DNA from: JBHENC01 sp046262295
GTDB lineage: Bacteria; Acidobacteriota; Blastocatellia; Pyrinomonadales; Pyrinomonadaceae
Direction: 5' to 3'
Length of the DNA stretch: 64,000 nucleotides
Assembly (NCBI GenBank): GCA_046262295.1
Contig: JBHENC010000014.1
Span: 1 to 64,000, forward strand
Part shown: positions 37,302 to 46,746 of the stretch, piece by piece
Numbering within the stretch: the stretch's first letter is position 1
Layout of the letters: the number at the start of each line of letters is the position of its first letter
Position numbers and translations under genes: made by a program
Notes under the pieces: model-generated
The model's input: only the letters and a program-made list of their open reading frames with translations
Databases searched by the model: none
Told to the model about the DNA's origin: nothing

Positions 37302-38534
37302 ATGATCGCCACATCAACGCCTGTTTTAACTTTGCACGAAAGCCGCTCACCTTCTACGCTTGACCATGAGCTAAGGGACTTTCTTCCCGAACTCGCGCGC
37401 TTCAATTCCACTAAAGAGATGCAAGCGTCAGACATCTACGCAAGACTACGCCCGCAGATTGAACGATTGATGTCGGGCATTGTGCAGGAAGACTTCGCGA
37501 GACGCGCGCCGCAGAACGCAACAGATAAGAAGCCCGCGTCAATCAAAGCGATTGCGTGGAACATAGAGCGCGGGTTGCGGCTGGCGGGCATCATCAGCGC
37601 GCTTCGCCATCACACGAGTTTGCGCGAAAGCGATCTGCTGCTTCTCACAGAGCTTGATTACGGCATGGCGCGAACACACAACGCTTGCGTCGCGCGTGAA
37701 ATCGCCGAAGCGTTGCAGCTCGATTATGCTTTCGCGCCGTGCTATCTGGCGCTCAACAAAGGCAGTGGTTTGGAATCGAAAGTCGCGGGTGAAAATAACC
37801 AGTCGCTTCACGGCAACGCGCTCTTTTCGCGTTACCCTTTGCGCCAAGCTCATTCGATTGCGCTTCCGAACGGCAAAGACAAGATGCGCGGCAAAGAAAA
37901 GCGTCTCGGATCACAACGCGCGGTGGCGGCGATTATGGATCATCCGCTCGGCTCCGTGTGGGCTGTCAGTTTGCATCTGGACGCGCATTCGACGCAACGC
38001 CACCGAAAGCTTCAGATGCGCCTTGTGCTCGATCATCTTGCGCGCCTAAGTCCACAGCTTCCCGTCGTCATCGGCGGCGATTGGAATACCTCTACGTACA
38101 ACTCGCGCCGCGCGGCCTACTCGATTGCGGGCTACTTCCGGCGCGTGCTGATGGGCGTGCGCCACGTCATCAAGAATCACTACCCTTATCCCGAACGCTG
38201 GTTCGAGCGCGGGCTGTTCAAGGAACTAGAGAGGCACGGCTATACCTATCGTGAGTTAAATGAAATGGGCACGGGCACGTTGCACTACTGCGTTGACGAT
38301 CTCGCCGTGAACGTCAACATGGCCGACTGGATACCGCAGTGGTGCTTCTGGTTCATACGCTGGGCGCTCTCGAAAAACGAAGGCCGCTGCTCGCTCAAGC
38401 TCGATTGGTTCGCCGGAAAAAACATCGCAGTCGCGCACGGTTCGCGTCCCACCGTCGTCGGCAATCTACGCGACGATCAAGGCGCGCTCTCGGATCATGA
38501 CGCGATTGTGCTGAACTTCGTGCCTATAAATTAG
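37302..38534 (+). CDS. endonuclease/exonuclease/phosphatase (EEP) family protein
   Basis: The 410-residue protein contains an EEP fold over residues about 75-405: KAIAWNIERG (metal Asn), LLLLTELDYGM (metal Glu), HGNALFSRYPL, WAVSLHLDAHST (catalytic His), VVIGGDWNTSTY (Asp/Asn pair) and the final SDHDAIVLNF (Asp-His). All catalytic positions appear present. Substrates in this family range from DNA to phospholipids and phosphoinositides. No signal peptide. It starts 6 bp after the DUF262-HNH stop, but its GC-rich codons resemble the core genome, so a shared function with the accessory genes is uncertain. Confidence 0.8.
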   Translation: MIATSTPVLTLHESRSPSTLDHELRDFLPELARFNSTKEMQASDIYARLRPQIERLMSGIVQEDFARRAPQNATDKKPASIKAIAWNIERGLRLAGIISALRHHTSLRESDLLLLTELDYGMARTHNACVAREIAEALQLDYAFAPCYLALNKGSGLESKVAGENNQSLHGNALFSRYPLRQAHSIALPNGKDKMRGKEKRLGSQRAVAAIMDHPLGSVWAVSLHLDAHSTQRHRKLQMRLVLDHLARLSPQLPVVIGGDWNTSTYNSRRAAYSIAGYFRRVLMGVRHVIKNHYPYPERWFERGLFKELERHGYTYRELNEMGTGTLHYCVDDLAVNVNMADWIPQWCFWFIRWALSKNEGRCSLKLDWFAGKNIAVAHGSRPTVVGNLRDDQGALSDHDAIVLNFVPIN

Positions 38535-38761
38535 GAGGTAGAAATAGAAACGGCTAAGGCTCTCCAGAAGAAGCAAGTCGCGCATCGTTCGTAGTGTAGG
38601 TCTCATAAATACTTAATGGCGCTCGGAAGCCGCGTAATCTCACTGTAAATCCGATTTCGCCACACCGTTTTCGGGTATCTACGAGAACGCTCCTAATAAC
38701 AAGAGCCGCTTTATTGCAGGTCAATCGAGTTCTACACCCTCTGGATTTATAAGCGTTAAGA

Positions 38762-39574
38762 TCAATCTTCCTGTTTGAGGATTCCCTTCTTCTTGAGATC
38801 ATCCATCGAAACCTTAAAACGAGCAAGGCTGTCCCGAATGTGTTCAGCATACCGACTGCTAGGATACATGTTCACAATCTCTTCTAGCGTTCCGACCACT
38901 CGTTTCGCTTTAGCGGAATTAGGATGCGCCATGAGGTCTCCGGTTTGAATGAAGTAGCCATAGGCGGCATCGCCCTTAATTCTATTCCAAACTTCAAGGT
39001 CATCGCCCTTTGGCTCTTCTACGCTTATTGAGATTGGCTCGGACTCTATTTCGCGCTCAGCTTCAGCGGTGTATAGAGATGTCTTAATCCGGTATTCCCC
39101 CGGTCTGTTTAATGCGTACTCAGTTTCAACACGCTTGGAAGTATTCTGCTTAACATAGATTTCGCTCAAGTGGCAGCTTTCCAAGCGGTGATTATACAAA
39201 ACAGTGGCCTCTGTCTCGAAAGAGCCTTGGGGCTCAACTGTCATCACGCCACCATCCACATCATCTTGTAGTCCCCATTGAGGCCCAAGATATTCCTTAA
39301 AGTCCTCACCCTGATAGGCGATGAGGACTTTAAGGTAGCCATGTTGGACATCGGCACCTTCAACTGAAATCGGCGTATTAGATTTATTGATCACCTTGAA
39401 CTTCAAGGCAACGGGTTCGCCCGGAACGTAGCTCTTCTTATCAGAGCGAACTTCTATAGCCAACGGCTTAACCTCAAAGGCCGCCGCGCCGATTGGCTTA
39501 CCAGCAAAGAACGCGAAGCTTAGCGTTGCAGCTAAAACCAGGCTGGCAGCATAACAAATGGATTTTATTTTCAT
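38762..39574 (-). CDS. exported protein of unknown function
   Basis: The 270-residue protein has a signal peptide (MKIKSICYAASLVLAATLSF...). ATG 39574 is preferred over an upstream frame extension because AAGGAG lies just before it. Residues about 35-190 look like a beta-sandwich (SDKKSYVPGEPVALKFKV, NKSNTPISVEGADV), similar in style to immunoglobulin-like domains that follow a 'requires potency' pattern. The C-terminal 75 residues are helical with a YPSSRYAEHIRDSLARF repeat-like segment. It is composed of AT-richer codons than average. It follows the metzincin gene by 52 bp and could be its partner. Confidence 0.7.
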   Translation of the reverse strand: MKIKSICYAASLVLAATLSFAFFAGKPIGAAAFEVKPLAIEVRSDKKSYVPGEPVALKFKVINKSNTPISVEGADVQHGYLKVLIAYQGEDFKEYLGPQWGLQDDVDGGVMTVEPQGSFETEATVLYNHRLESCHLSEIYVKQNTSKRVETEYALNRPGEYRIKTSLYTAEAEREIESEPISISVEEPKGDDLEVWNRIKGDAAYGYFIQTGDLMAHPNSAKAKRVVGTLEEIVNMYPSSRYAEHIRDSLARFKVSMDDLKKKGILKQED

Positions 39575-39626
39575 CGTTCTCTCCTTACTTGCGATCATGG
39601 TCAAGTTGATTGCCGCTCATCAATCG

Positions 39627-41498
39627 TCACGGATGATTAATGCTCCTGATTTTATCCAGCGTTTCGTCGGAGAAGTCGGTAGTCGTCCGAGATATCGATT
39701 GTGCCATCAGCCCTCCATCGCGGTGAATACCATTGAACAGATGTCCGATCTCATGTGCCGCTGTTGCCGCATTATTGACTACCGGCGTAATGGTTATTTC
39801 ACCCGGACGCAGGAGTTCATTGAATACATTGGCTGCCTGTCCGTTGATGGCATCTACTTGACCTAAAGTCTTGCGGGTTTCAGGATCGCCGTCTACTGAA
39901 ATCTCAGACTGGTAAGCACCTAGCAAGTAAACAGTCCAAAACTCACTGTCCGACTCTGTGCCCACAGCATCGAAGTCGTAAGTGGCTCTGAGTCCCGCCG
40001 CAGACGTAGGTGAGTTCAGCACGAACGGAACAAGGTCATTATTATCTCCGACATCGTATGTCGGGCGAACGTATGCGGCGGCGAAAACATTAGTACTGGG
40101 AGTATCACTGTCTTGGAGTAGAGATGTACTAGCGGGCGTGACATTCTCACCATTATCGCCGTGAAGAGTCGCTGGCGTGTCATTGCTGTTAAAGTCGTCA
40201 TCATCAACCAAATTGAAGGCTACGCCAGCCGTGGGAATAGAGGCGCTCGTGACAAGGCCTTGCACTTGCACTCTCCCCCTACCGTTTCCGACGACAGGAA
40301 AATCCCCAATTCCGGTGATCCTCATAAGTCCATTCTCGAACCTGTCATTTTCGAGAATTTGATCGACATTCAAGACAGTGGTGTTGGCGCGCGGGTTAGG
40401 GTTCGCGCTCATGACAAGCCCATTTATTTCATTTCCATTAACGAGACCCATCGAATCCGATTCAATATGCACCCTTCTCCAGACGGTGAGCATCTCCGTG
40501 GCTTTAGCTTTATCCGTCGGCAGGGTGCTGCCCGTCGAATCTCGCAAAGTAATCCGGCTTACTGTCAACCCATTTAAATATGCCTGATCTTCGCTCGCGG
40601 CGATCATATAATTGTTTCCGGGTTGCGTTATTACGGTGAAGTCCACACGTGCAACTCCATTGCTATCTGTCTGCGCTGAGATAGCGGCTGATGAACCGGC
40701 GGTGTTCACTTGGGACAATGTCCCCGCCTGAGGTGTCCCGCCGCGATTGTCGTCTCCCAAAGAACTGTTTGGGTCAACCGGGGGTGCATCTGTGGAGGGA
40801 TCGTCGAGGTCAAAAGACCTGAAATAAATCGCCTGATTTGCCCCGAAGGAGGTATTAGCTCTTACTCTGACCCGCCTTCTATTTGTCATATCGGAAGCAG
40901 TCCGCTTCTCAGGATAAATTCTTCGCCCACCTCCAGCATTAGGGTTGGCATCCAGTGGGCTGTCAATGTCCTCGAACACCACTGAATTCACGCCAGCGGC
41001 TGCCGCTCTAACCTGAAACTGCACATCATTGTAGCTATTATCTCCACCGGCATATCCATCTTCAAAACTGACATTGGATGTTCCGTTGCCAAGGCAACTC
41101 ACATCAGCATGAACGACGCCGTCAGGATTTCTTGCAGCAGGTCCCATCGAGTAAGTGAACGTGCCGGGCTGAAACGTATCATTTACGACGATCCCGAAGA
41201 CCAACTCTGTCCCACTTGGGAAGCTTCCCAGATTTACGACTGTACCAACCTGTCTGTTGGTTCCAACGGTGCGAACTGGACCCGGAGATAAGAGGCGAAT
41301 TTCACTTGTAAAGGCGGCGGCAGGGTTTCCTTGTAGAATCTCGACCACGACCTCTCCGCCTCTAGAGAAGGCCATCCCGCCGCGACCGGCCTGACAGTCA
41401 GGCGGTGGCGCTGTTTGTGTACTCGCGGATGGAGCAAGAAGTAATAAGCTGGCAAAAAAGACCCCAACAAGGGCAATCGGGAGTGAAGCTTTTCTCAT
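39627..41498 (-). CDS. secreted metzincin-like metalloprotease
   Basis: The 623-residue protein has a signal peptide (MRKASLPIALVGVFFASLLLL). ATG 41498 is chosen for its GAGG and better signal, over an extension of 14 codons. Most of the protein is beta-rich with Asn/Asp/Ser repeats, looking like extracellular domains. Near the C terminus lies HEIGHLFNGIH (residues 582-592), a zincin motif with three His ligands and catalytic Glu, followed by DGGLMAQS as a possible Met-turn. The Gly normally at position 8 of the metzincin signature is Asn here, with Gly shifted to position 9. Substrate unknown. It precedes the exported unknown protein on the same strand. Confidence 0.75.
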   Translation of the reverse strand: MRKASLPIALVGVFFASLLLLAPSASTQTAPPPDCQAGRGGMAFSRGGEVVVEILQGNPAAAFTSEIRLLSPGPVRTVGTNRQVGTVVNLGSFPSGTELVFGIVVNDTFQPGTFTYSMGPAARNPDGVVHADVSCLGNGTSNVSFEDGYAGGDNSYNDVQFQVRAAAAGVNSVVFEDIDSPLDANPNAGGGRRIYPEKRTASDMTNRRRVRVRANTSFGANQAIYFRSFDLDDPSTDAPPVDPNSSLGDDNRGGTPQAGTLSQVNTAGSSAAISAQTDSNGVARVDFTVITQPGNNYMIAASEDQAYLNGLTVSRITLRDSTGSTLPTDKAKATEMLTVWRRVHIESDSMGLVNGNEINGLVMSANPNPRANTTVLNVDQILENDRFENGLMRITGIGDFPVVGNGRGRVQVQGLVTSASIPTAGVAFNLVDDDDFNSNDTPATLHGDNGENVTPASTSLLQDSDTPSTNVFAAAYVRPTYDVGDNNDLVPFVLNSPTSAAGLRATYDFDAVGTESDSEFWTVYLLGAYQSEISVDGDPETRKTLGQVDAINGQAANVFNELLRPGEITITPVVNNAATAAHEIGHLFNGIHRDGGLMAQSISRTTTDFSDETLDKIRSINHP

Positions 41499-42007
41499 GG
41501 GAACCTCAGCATAGAATGATAAGAGTGACCCACCAATCACTACTTATTTCGATTATTCGTCTCCCGTCAGGTGGTTCAATGAAAGCTATTGAGAAGACAG
41601 GAGCAGCTACTAGCTGATTACGCTAAACTTTAATGGGACTTAAGAAACGGGTGTAGCTAAGGCTGACGGGATGAACCGTCCATCAGGGAATAGGTACAAA
41701 TGGGACTATAATATGGGTTACGAAAGGTTGTCAAGAATATTGCAAGATTGTAGTAATAACTCAAGTTGAGTTTCCAGATCGGTATCCGCCGAAATGGTGA
41801 TCTGAAACTACATTACTCTTTCCTCTACTAATGTCCGATGGAGTCCTTCACAGCGATTGGTGGTTAATCGGGTAACCTTAAAGGTTGTGGGAATGCTTGA
41901 GGCTTATTTACCATATTTATCAACTTTCAAGATAGGCCGCATCGAACAAACATGGCAAGAATGAATCTTACTTTTACAATCGCTATTCCCATGAGATCGT
42001 TTCAACC
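41499..42007. other. AT-rich intergenic region upstream of the metzincin gene
   Basis: About 500 bp without a credible gene; composition is AT-richer than the core. It should contain the metzincin promoter on the minus strand, but I find no strong box pair. I see a local inverted motif CTGACGGGATGAACCGTC near 41665 with weak pairing only, and no riboswitch consensus that I recognise. Confidence 0.4.
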
Positions 42008-42970
42008 TCACGGGATCAAAACTATTTTACCGTGCGCGCCCGCTTCCATCACCGCTTCGTGAGCGCACGGGGCGTCGGCAAGCGGAAATTCTCGACCGAT
42101 GACAGGGCGCAAAGTGTGGTTGGCGAGTCCGGCGACGAGCGCCGCATTGATGCTTGCGGCTTCGCGCGCGTCGGCGTTCATTAACGCCATCCCGTGAATG
42201 CTGGCGTCGCGTCCCATCGTGTCGCGCGGGTCAATCTCGACGCGCCCGCGACTGCCGATCACGACGACGCGCCCCTTCTTGGCAAGCACCGTCAAATCTT
42301 TGCCCAGATTCACATTGGCGAGCATCTCCAGAATCACATCAACGCCGCGTTCGTTTGTGAGCGCCATCAACTCCTTCAAATAATCGGGCGCGTGATGATC
42401 CAGCACGTGATGCGCGCCCTGCTCAACCACGAGGCGTCGGCCTTCTTCTGTGCCGCCGGTTCCGATGATCGTCATGCCAGCGGCGCGCGCTAATTGCAAC
42501 GCCGCGACGCCGACGCCGCCCGACGCGCCATGCACTAAAATCGTTTCGCCCGGTATGGCCTGCGCTCTGTGAAAGAGCGCGCGGTAAGCCGTCGCGTAAG
42601 GCACATGAACGGCTGCGCCCTGCGCTTCGGAAACATTATCTGGCAGCGTGTAGAGTTGCGATTCGTCGCAGAGAGTTTGTTCGGCGTATGCGCCGCTGAT
42701 TGTGCCCGCCGTGTAAACTCTATCGCCCGCGCGAAAGCGGCTGACGCCTTCGCCGACGTGCTCGACAACGCCCGCCGCATCCGTGCCCGGCGTGTACGGC
42801 AACGCCGGTTTGCTCGCATACATCCCTGAACGAATGTAGGTGTCAACCGGATTAACGCCGACGGCGCGCACACGCACCACAACTTGCCCGCGCGCCGGAC
42901 GCAAATCGTCCACCTCTTCCAAACGCATCACTTCAGGATCGCCGAATTCATGCACACGAATCGCCTTCAT
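42008..42970 (-). CDS. qor: NADPH:quinone oxidoreductase, zinc-independent MDR family
   Basis: The 320-residue protein has the MDR fold without zinc-binding Cys residues: an N-terminal GroES-like part (MKAIRVHEFGDPEVMRLEEV, GVNPVDTYIRSGMY, PGTDAAGVVEHVGEGV) and a Rossmann domain with VHGASGGVGVAALQLARAAG. This is the zeta-crystallin/Qor type, reducing quinones or enones with NADPH in the cytosol. It is followed at some distance by the polyamine-linked set and does not look part of it. The exact substrate is not determined. Confidence 0.88.
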   Translation of the reverse strand: MKAIRVHEFGDPEVMRLEEVDDLRPARGQVVVRVRAVGVNPVDTYIRSGMYASKPALPYTPGTDAAGVVEHVGEGVSRFRAGDRVYTAGTISGAYAEQTLCDESQLYTLPDNVSEAQGAAVHVPYATAYRALFHRAQAIPGETILVHGASGGVGVAALQLARAAGMTIIGTGGTEEGRRLVVEQGAHHVLDHHAPDYLKELMALTNERGVDVILEMLANVNLGKDLTVLAKKGRVVVIGSRGRVEIDPRDTMGRDASIHGMALMNADAREAASINAALVAGLANHTLRPVIGREFPLADAPCAHEAVMEAGAHGKIVLIP

Positions 42971-43058
42971 AAATTCCCCTTACTATTTAAGCCTGTTTCA
43001 AACTTTGCCACAGAGTCCCGGAGGCATAGAGAAAGATGAAAGAAAGCTCTAAAGAACG

Positions 43059-44711
43059 CTACAACGCTGAAGCGAAACGCAGACCGCGCCTTGCCAGCAC
43101 TTCTTCCGCCGCCCGCGTGCCGTGATAAAAAGCTTCCTCGAAGAGTGCGACGCCGCTTAAGTCCGTGTGCGCGAAGTGGACGCCGCGAAAAGGTTGCGCC
43201 GCTTCGATGCGCGCCTTGCTCCACACAAAGCCGGGACGCGGGCGAACCATCGCGTGTCCCCAACGCATCACGTCTAACCGCTCTGTGAGGGTGCGTATCT
43301 GCGGGTGCGCGCGTTCGAGGTCAGTTAACGCAACATCGGCGCAGGCGTGCCAATCCATCTCCAACAATCTGTTTCTTCCGACGCGCGGATCGGCGTCGCA
43401 CATCGGATAGTAGTAAGTGAAGACGGTTGCCCCGCGATCAAGCCCGCGCTGGTGCGTGGCGACGACGTAGCCGAGCGAAGGGCTTTCATACAGCACATTA
43501 TCCCACGCGAGCGGAAAGCCCGCGCCGTCCTGCGATGGCCTCTCCTTCAAAAACAGATTCGCCACCATCCACGCGCCGTACTGAAACTCCGCCGCGATGC
43601 TCGCGCCGCCGTTCTCTTGATAGCCGCGTATAAGATACGGCGCGAGAAAATGCGGCGCGGCGAAGACGACTTGATCCGCATGAAAGCCTACGGCGCGTTT
43701 GCCCGCTTCGTCAAACGCCACCACATCAACGCCGCGCCTGCCCCTTTCATCAATCGGAATAATTTCCGAAACGGCGAAATTAAGACGCACATGCTCGCGC
43801 GCTTTATCGTAGAGATGCTTGACGAGCCGCCCGTTGCCTTCCGGCCAGGTGATGAGCGGGCGCGCTTCCACTGCGGCGCGTGCAATACGCGACGCGAAAT
43901 AAAAGATTCCCGCCCATGCGCTCGTCGCCTCCAGCCGCGCGCCGTAATCGTCACGGCAGGCATAATCAACGAACCAGCGCAAACGCGGCGAACGCCACCC
44001 GCGCGCGTCCAGCCACTCGCTCATTGATATTTGATCAAGCGACTGAACTTCCGCATCGTCCGAACAATTCGCCACAGGTATCGCAAACGCGCGACGACCA
44101 CGCCCGTCGCGCCACTCAACCCATTTTTCAATCTCCGCGTGAAAAGCATTTAGCTGGCGCAGATCATCCGCACTTGCGCCCGCATTCAAATAAAGCCCTT
44201 CGTACCAGCGGCCTTTATAAAAAACTCGCTCTTCCGGGTCGCGGCAAAGATACTGCTCCGCGACGACGGGTTCGCCCGCATCGTCGGTTCCCTCCAACAC
44301 GTTCATTTCATCCAGCAACGAAACAAGCGCGCGGTTCTCTTTCAAAGGCGCGGGCAAATAATGCGCCCCCCAGGGATATGAAACGAGCGGCGATGTTCCG
44401 CTACGCGACGTGCCGCCGTGCGCCGCTTCAAGCTCTAGCAGAACGAAGTCCGTGTAGCCCGCGTTCAGCAACGCACGCGCCGCCGACAATCCGGCGACGC
44501 CCCCGCCGACAATCACCATCCCAACACGCTGCCACGCATCCGACGATGGGCTGATGCGCAAACCATCGCGTAACTTATGTCCGATCTTATCCGAAGCCCC
44601 GACGATTTCGCCCGCAGGCATCGACGGCGCAACGTGCGAACGACACGCCGCCGTCGCCGCCGACGCGCCCAGAAAAGCGGCCAGCACTTCACGCCGCGTC
44701 CAGCTATTCAT
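43059..44711 (-). CDS. Tat-exported flavin-dependent amine oxidase-like oxidoreductase
   Basis: The 550-residue protein starts MNSWTRREVLAAFLGASAATAAC, a Tat-like twin-arginine signal ending in a Cys that could be a lipobox, so it may be anchored on the outer face of the cytoplasmic membrane. A Rossmann FAD motif follows (VGMVIVGGGVAGLSAARALL), then amine-oxidase-type regions (GGTSRSGTSPLVSYPWGAHY). ATG 44711 overlaps the end of speE by 8 bp, so translation is coupled; a frame extension of 38 residues upstream is inside speE. Polyamine oxidase activity would fit the neighbourhood but is inference. No experimental substrate can be read from sequence. Confidence 0.82.
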   Translation of the reverse strand: MNSWTRREVLAAFLGASAATAACRSHVAPSMPAGEIVGASDKIGHKLRDGLRISPSSDAWQRVGMVIVGGGVAGLSAARALLNAGYTDFVLLELEAAHGGTSRSGTSPLVSYPWGAHYLPAPLKENRALVSLLDEMNVLEGTDDAGEPVVAEQYLCRDPEERVFYKGRWYEGLYLNAGASADDLRQLNAFHAEIEKWVEWRDGRGRRAFAIPVANCSDDAEVQSLDQISMSEWLDARGWRSPRLRWFVDYACRDDYGARLEATSAWAGIFYFASRIARAAVEARPLITWPEGNGRLVKHLYDKAREHVRLNFAVSEIIPIDERGRRGVDVVAFDEAGKRAVGFHADQVVFAAPHFLAPYLIRGYQENGGASIAAEFQYGAWMVANLFLKERPSQDGAGFPLAWDNVLYESPSLGYVVATHQRGLDRGATVFTYYYPMCDADPRVGRNRLLEMDWHACADVALTDLERAHPQIRTLTERLDVMRWGHAMVRPRPGFVWSKARIEAAQPFRGVHFAHTDLSGVALFEEAFYHGTRAAEEVLARRGLRFASAL

Positions 44712-46227
44712 ATCGCCGCCATTCGGATTCGTAGTAACGAACGAGCGATTGATTATCGAGGCGATTGATTTCGACGGGCACGGGCGCAAGGTCTGCCGAG
44801 AACTTGAACATCGCCGCCAGCGCATCGTCGTCCAGAAAGCGCAAGCCTTCTACCTGCGGCGCGTGTTCGGGAACATCGAAAGGTATTGCGGCATCGCTGC
44901 GACGTGCGAGCGCGAAGCCCCAGACGCCGAAGCTTGGCACGGCTGTGTAGTAAGGCTTGACGGAGTAGCCCGCCGCTTCGATGGTGCGCACGATGCACCA
45001 GTAAGAGCTACGCGCGAAAAGCGGCGAGGTGGACTGCACGGCGATGGCCGCATCTGGCGCAAGCCGCTCTTTCAGTAGACGATAAAAGCGTGTCGTGTAG
45101 AGTTTGCCGAGCGCGAAGGAGTTCGGGTCTGGAAAATCCACAATCGCCGCATCGTAAGTTTGCTTTTCTTCTTCAATCCAGATCATCGCGTCCCGGTTGA
45201 CGACGCGCACACGCGGATCATCGAAGGAATGTTGATTGAGTTCGGCGAGCGGCGGAAAGCGGCGCGAGAGATTAGTCATGTCCGGGTCTAGATCAACGAG
45301 TGTGACGGATTCGACAGTCGTGTATTTCAGAATCTCCCGAAGCGCAAGTCCGTCGCCGCCGCCCAAGACCAGCACGCGGCGCGGCGGCTGAGGCGTCGCC
45401 ATCATCGCCGGATGCACAAGGGCTTCGTGATAGCGATATTCGTCCGTCGAGCTGAATTGCAGATTGCCGTTCAAGAAAAGTTGAAAGCCCGCGCGCCCTC
45501 TCGTTATCACGATGCGCTGGTAGGGCGTCGAACGCGCGTAGATAACGTCGTCGGCAAATAGTCCGTCTTCGGCCAGCGAAGTTAAAGCATTGGCGTTGAA
45601 GATGCCGATTGAGAGCAGCGCGATTACCGCAAGGGCGCGAATGCGCAGGCCGCTCACGTTGCCTTTTATCAAAGGGCGCAGCAGCCACGTGCCCCACAAT
45701 CCGACGCTTGCATTCAAGACGCCGAAGAGCAGAGAGGTACGCACGAGGCCGAGTTTGGGAACAAGAAAGATTGGAAACAGTAGTGAGGCGACGAGCGCGC
45801 CGATATAATCGAAGGTGAGAACACGCGCGACGAGGTCTTTGAAGCTCAGATTATCTTTCAGTATGCGCATCAGCAGCGGCAACTCTAAGCCGACGAGCAC
45901 ACCGATGCCGAACACAATCGAATACAGCGCGAGATGGAAATAGCTAAGGCGGGCGAAGCTCAGGAAAAGCAGCGGCGCGCTAACTCCGCCGAGAATGGCG
46001 ACGCCAAGCTCGACCTCTATGAATTTTCTGGCAAGCTCCTGTTCGACGAAACCGGAGAGCCACGCGCCCGCGCCGAGCGCGAACAGATAGATGCCGATGA
46101 TTAAAGAGAACTGTGTGACGGAATCGCCGAGCACATAGCTGGCGAGCGTGCCCGCGAGCAACTCGTAAACGAGGCCGCACGTGGCGATGACCAGCACGTT
46201 GAGAAACAGAAGCGGCGGGCGCGGCAT
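44704..46227 (-). CDS. speE: membrane-anchored spermidine synthase-like protein
   Basis: The 507-residue protein begins with seven or so hydrophobic helices (residues about 5-215) and then carries an aminopropyltransferase domain: IYARSTPYQRIVIT, LFLNGNLQFSSTDEYRYHEAL, VLVLGGGDGLALREIL (SAM-binding loop), LVDLDPDMTNLSR and AAIVDFPDPNS with the catalytic-site Asp residues. Soluble SpeE proteins lack the membrane region. It should transfer an aminopropyl group from decarboxylated SAM to putrescine or a related amine. It is 3 bp after DUF350 and overlaps the flavin oxidoreductase, with speD earlier in the set supplying the donor. Confidence 0.88.
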   Translation of the reverse strand: MPRPPLLFLNVLVIATCGLVYELLAGTLASYVLGDSVTQFSLIIGIYLFALGAGAWLSGFVEQELARKFIEVELGVAILGGVSAPLLFLSFARLSYFHLALYSIVFGIGVLVGLELPLLMRILKDNLSFKDLVARVLTFDYIGALVASLLFPIFLVPKLGLVRTSLLFGVLNASVGLWGTWLLRPLIKGNVSGLRIRALAVIALLSIGIFNANALTSLAEDGLFADDVIYARSTPYQRIVITRGRAGFQLFLNGNLQFSSTDEYRYHEALVHPAMMATPQPPRRVLVLGGGDGLALREILKYTTVESVTLVDLDPDMTNLSRRFPPLAELNQHSFDDPRVRVVNRDAMIWIEEEKQTYDAAIVDFPDPNSFALGKLYTTRFYRLLKERLAPDAAIAVQSTSPLFARSSYWCIVRTIEAAGYSVKPYYTAVPSFGVWGFALARRSDAAIPFDVPEHAPQVEGLRFLDDDALAAMFKFSADLAPVPVEINRLDNQSLVRYYESEWRRYE

Positions 46228-46230
46228 CCC

Positions 46231-46521
46231 TCACCCGTGCACGGCGGCGGCGACAATCAGCGCGATGCCGATGATGACCGCGCCGATCACAATTGCGAGC
46301 GCCGTGTTCTGGTCTTCCTCTATCTCTTTGCGCGTCGAAAAGGGCGAGACTTTGACGATGACCCAGAAAGCGAAAGCGAACAGCGCGATGCCGATGACGG
46401 AGAAGATGATCGTCTCAATCACCAGGTTGGCGACCTGATCCATCGGGATGACAAGCCCTGTGAAAAGCGATTTCTTCAACGCGAAAATCTTGACAGCGTT
46501 GGCGTGTGTGACAACGAACAT
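46231..46521 (-). CDS. DUF350 membrane protein (YjfL-like)
   Basis: The 96-residue protein has two hydrophobic helices (NLVIETIIFSVIGIALFAFAF and AIVIGAVIIGIALIVAAAV) separated by a charged loop, as in short DUF350 proteins. Its start at 46521 overlaps the preceding small gene's stop in TAATG, with GGAGG just upstream, so an extension 38 codons further up is rejected. DUF350 proteins often lie near polyamine or PspA-like envelope-stress genes; the exact role is unknown. It sits between the 61-aa protein and speE in a tightly spaced set. Confidence 0.8.
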   Translation of the reverse strand: MFVVTHANAVKIFALKKSLFTGLVIPMDQVANLVIETIIFSVIGIALFAFAFWVIVKVSPFSTRKEIEEDQNTALAIVIGAVIIGIALIVAAAVHG

Positions 46522-46706
46522 TATTTTCCTCCATGAAAACCGGCGTGCCAGAAATGAAACGAGCGATAGCCGCCCGGCGATTGGCGCACATCCGGCGGCA
46601 ACGTCTGGCGATGTAGACTGCCGCCTATTTCCCAACCGTTAAAGGCCGCGACGCCGTAAAGCGCGACGACGGCGAGTCCGAATGCTATGTAAGCTTTCCT
46701 TAACAT
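46521..46706 (-). CDS. small membrane or exported protein of the DUF4178/DUF350 set
   Basis: This 61-residue protein has one hydrophobic N-terminal helix (KAYIAFGLAVVALYGVAAF) and a conserved-looking polar tail (GWEIGGSLHR...DVRQSPGGYRSFHFWHAGFHGGK). The last codons overlap the DUF350 start, and the gene is 40 bp after the DUF4178 stop. Its size and tight spacing suggest it is real. I recognise similar small proteins next to DUF4178 genes, but the family has no known function. ATG 46706 is used; TTG 46709 is one codon earlier. Confidence 0.65.
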   Translation of the reverse strand: MLRKAYIAFGLAVVALYGVAAFNGWEIGGSLHRQTLPPDVRQSPGGYRSFHFWHAGFHGGK

Positions 46707-46746
46707 CAAGAGTTCTCTCTGATAGCGAGTGGCAATCGAACGCGCA

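Noticed and set aside
38554..38850. Minus-strand 98-codon frame overlapping the exported unknown protein
   Set aside because: Different frame from the supported gene, no start signal or domain; the 38535-38761 gap appears non-coding.
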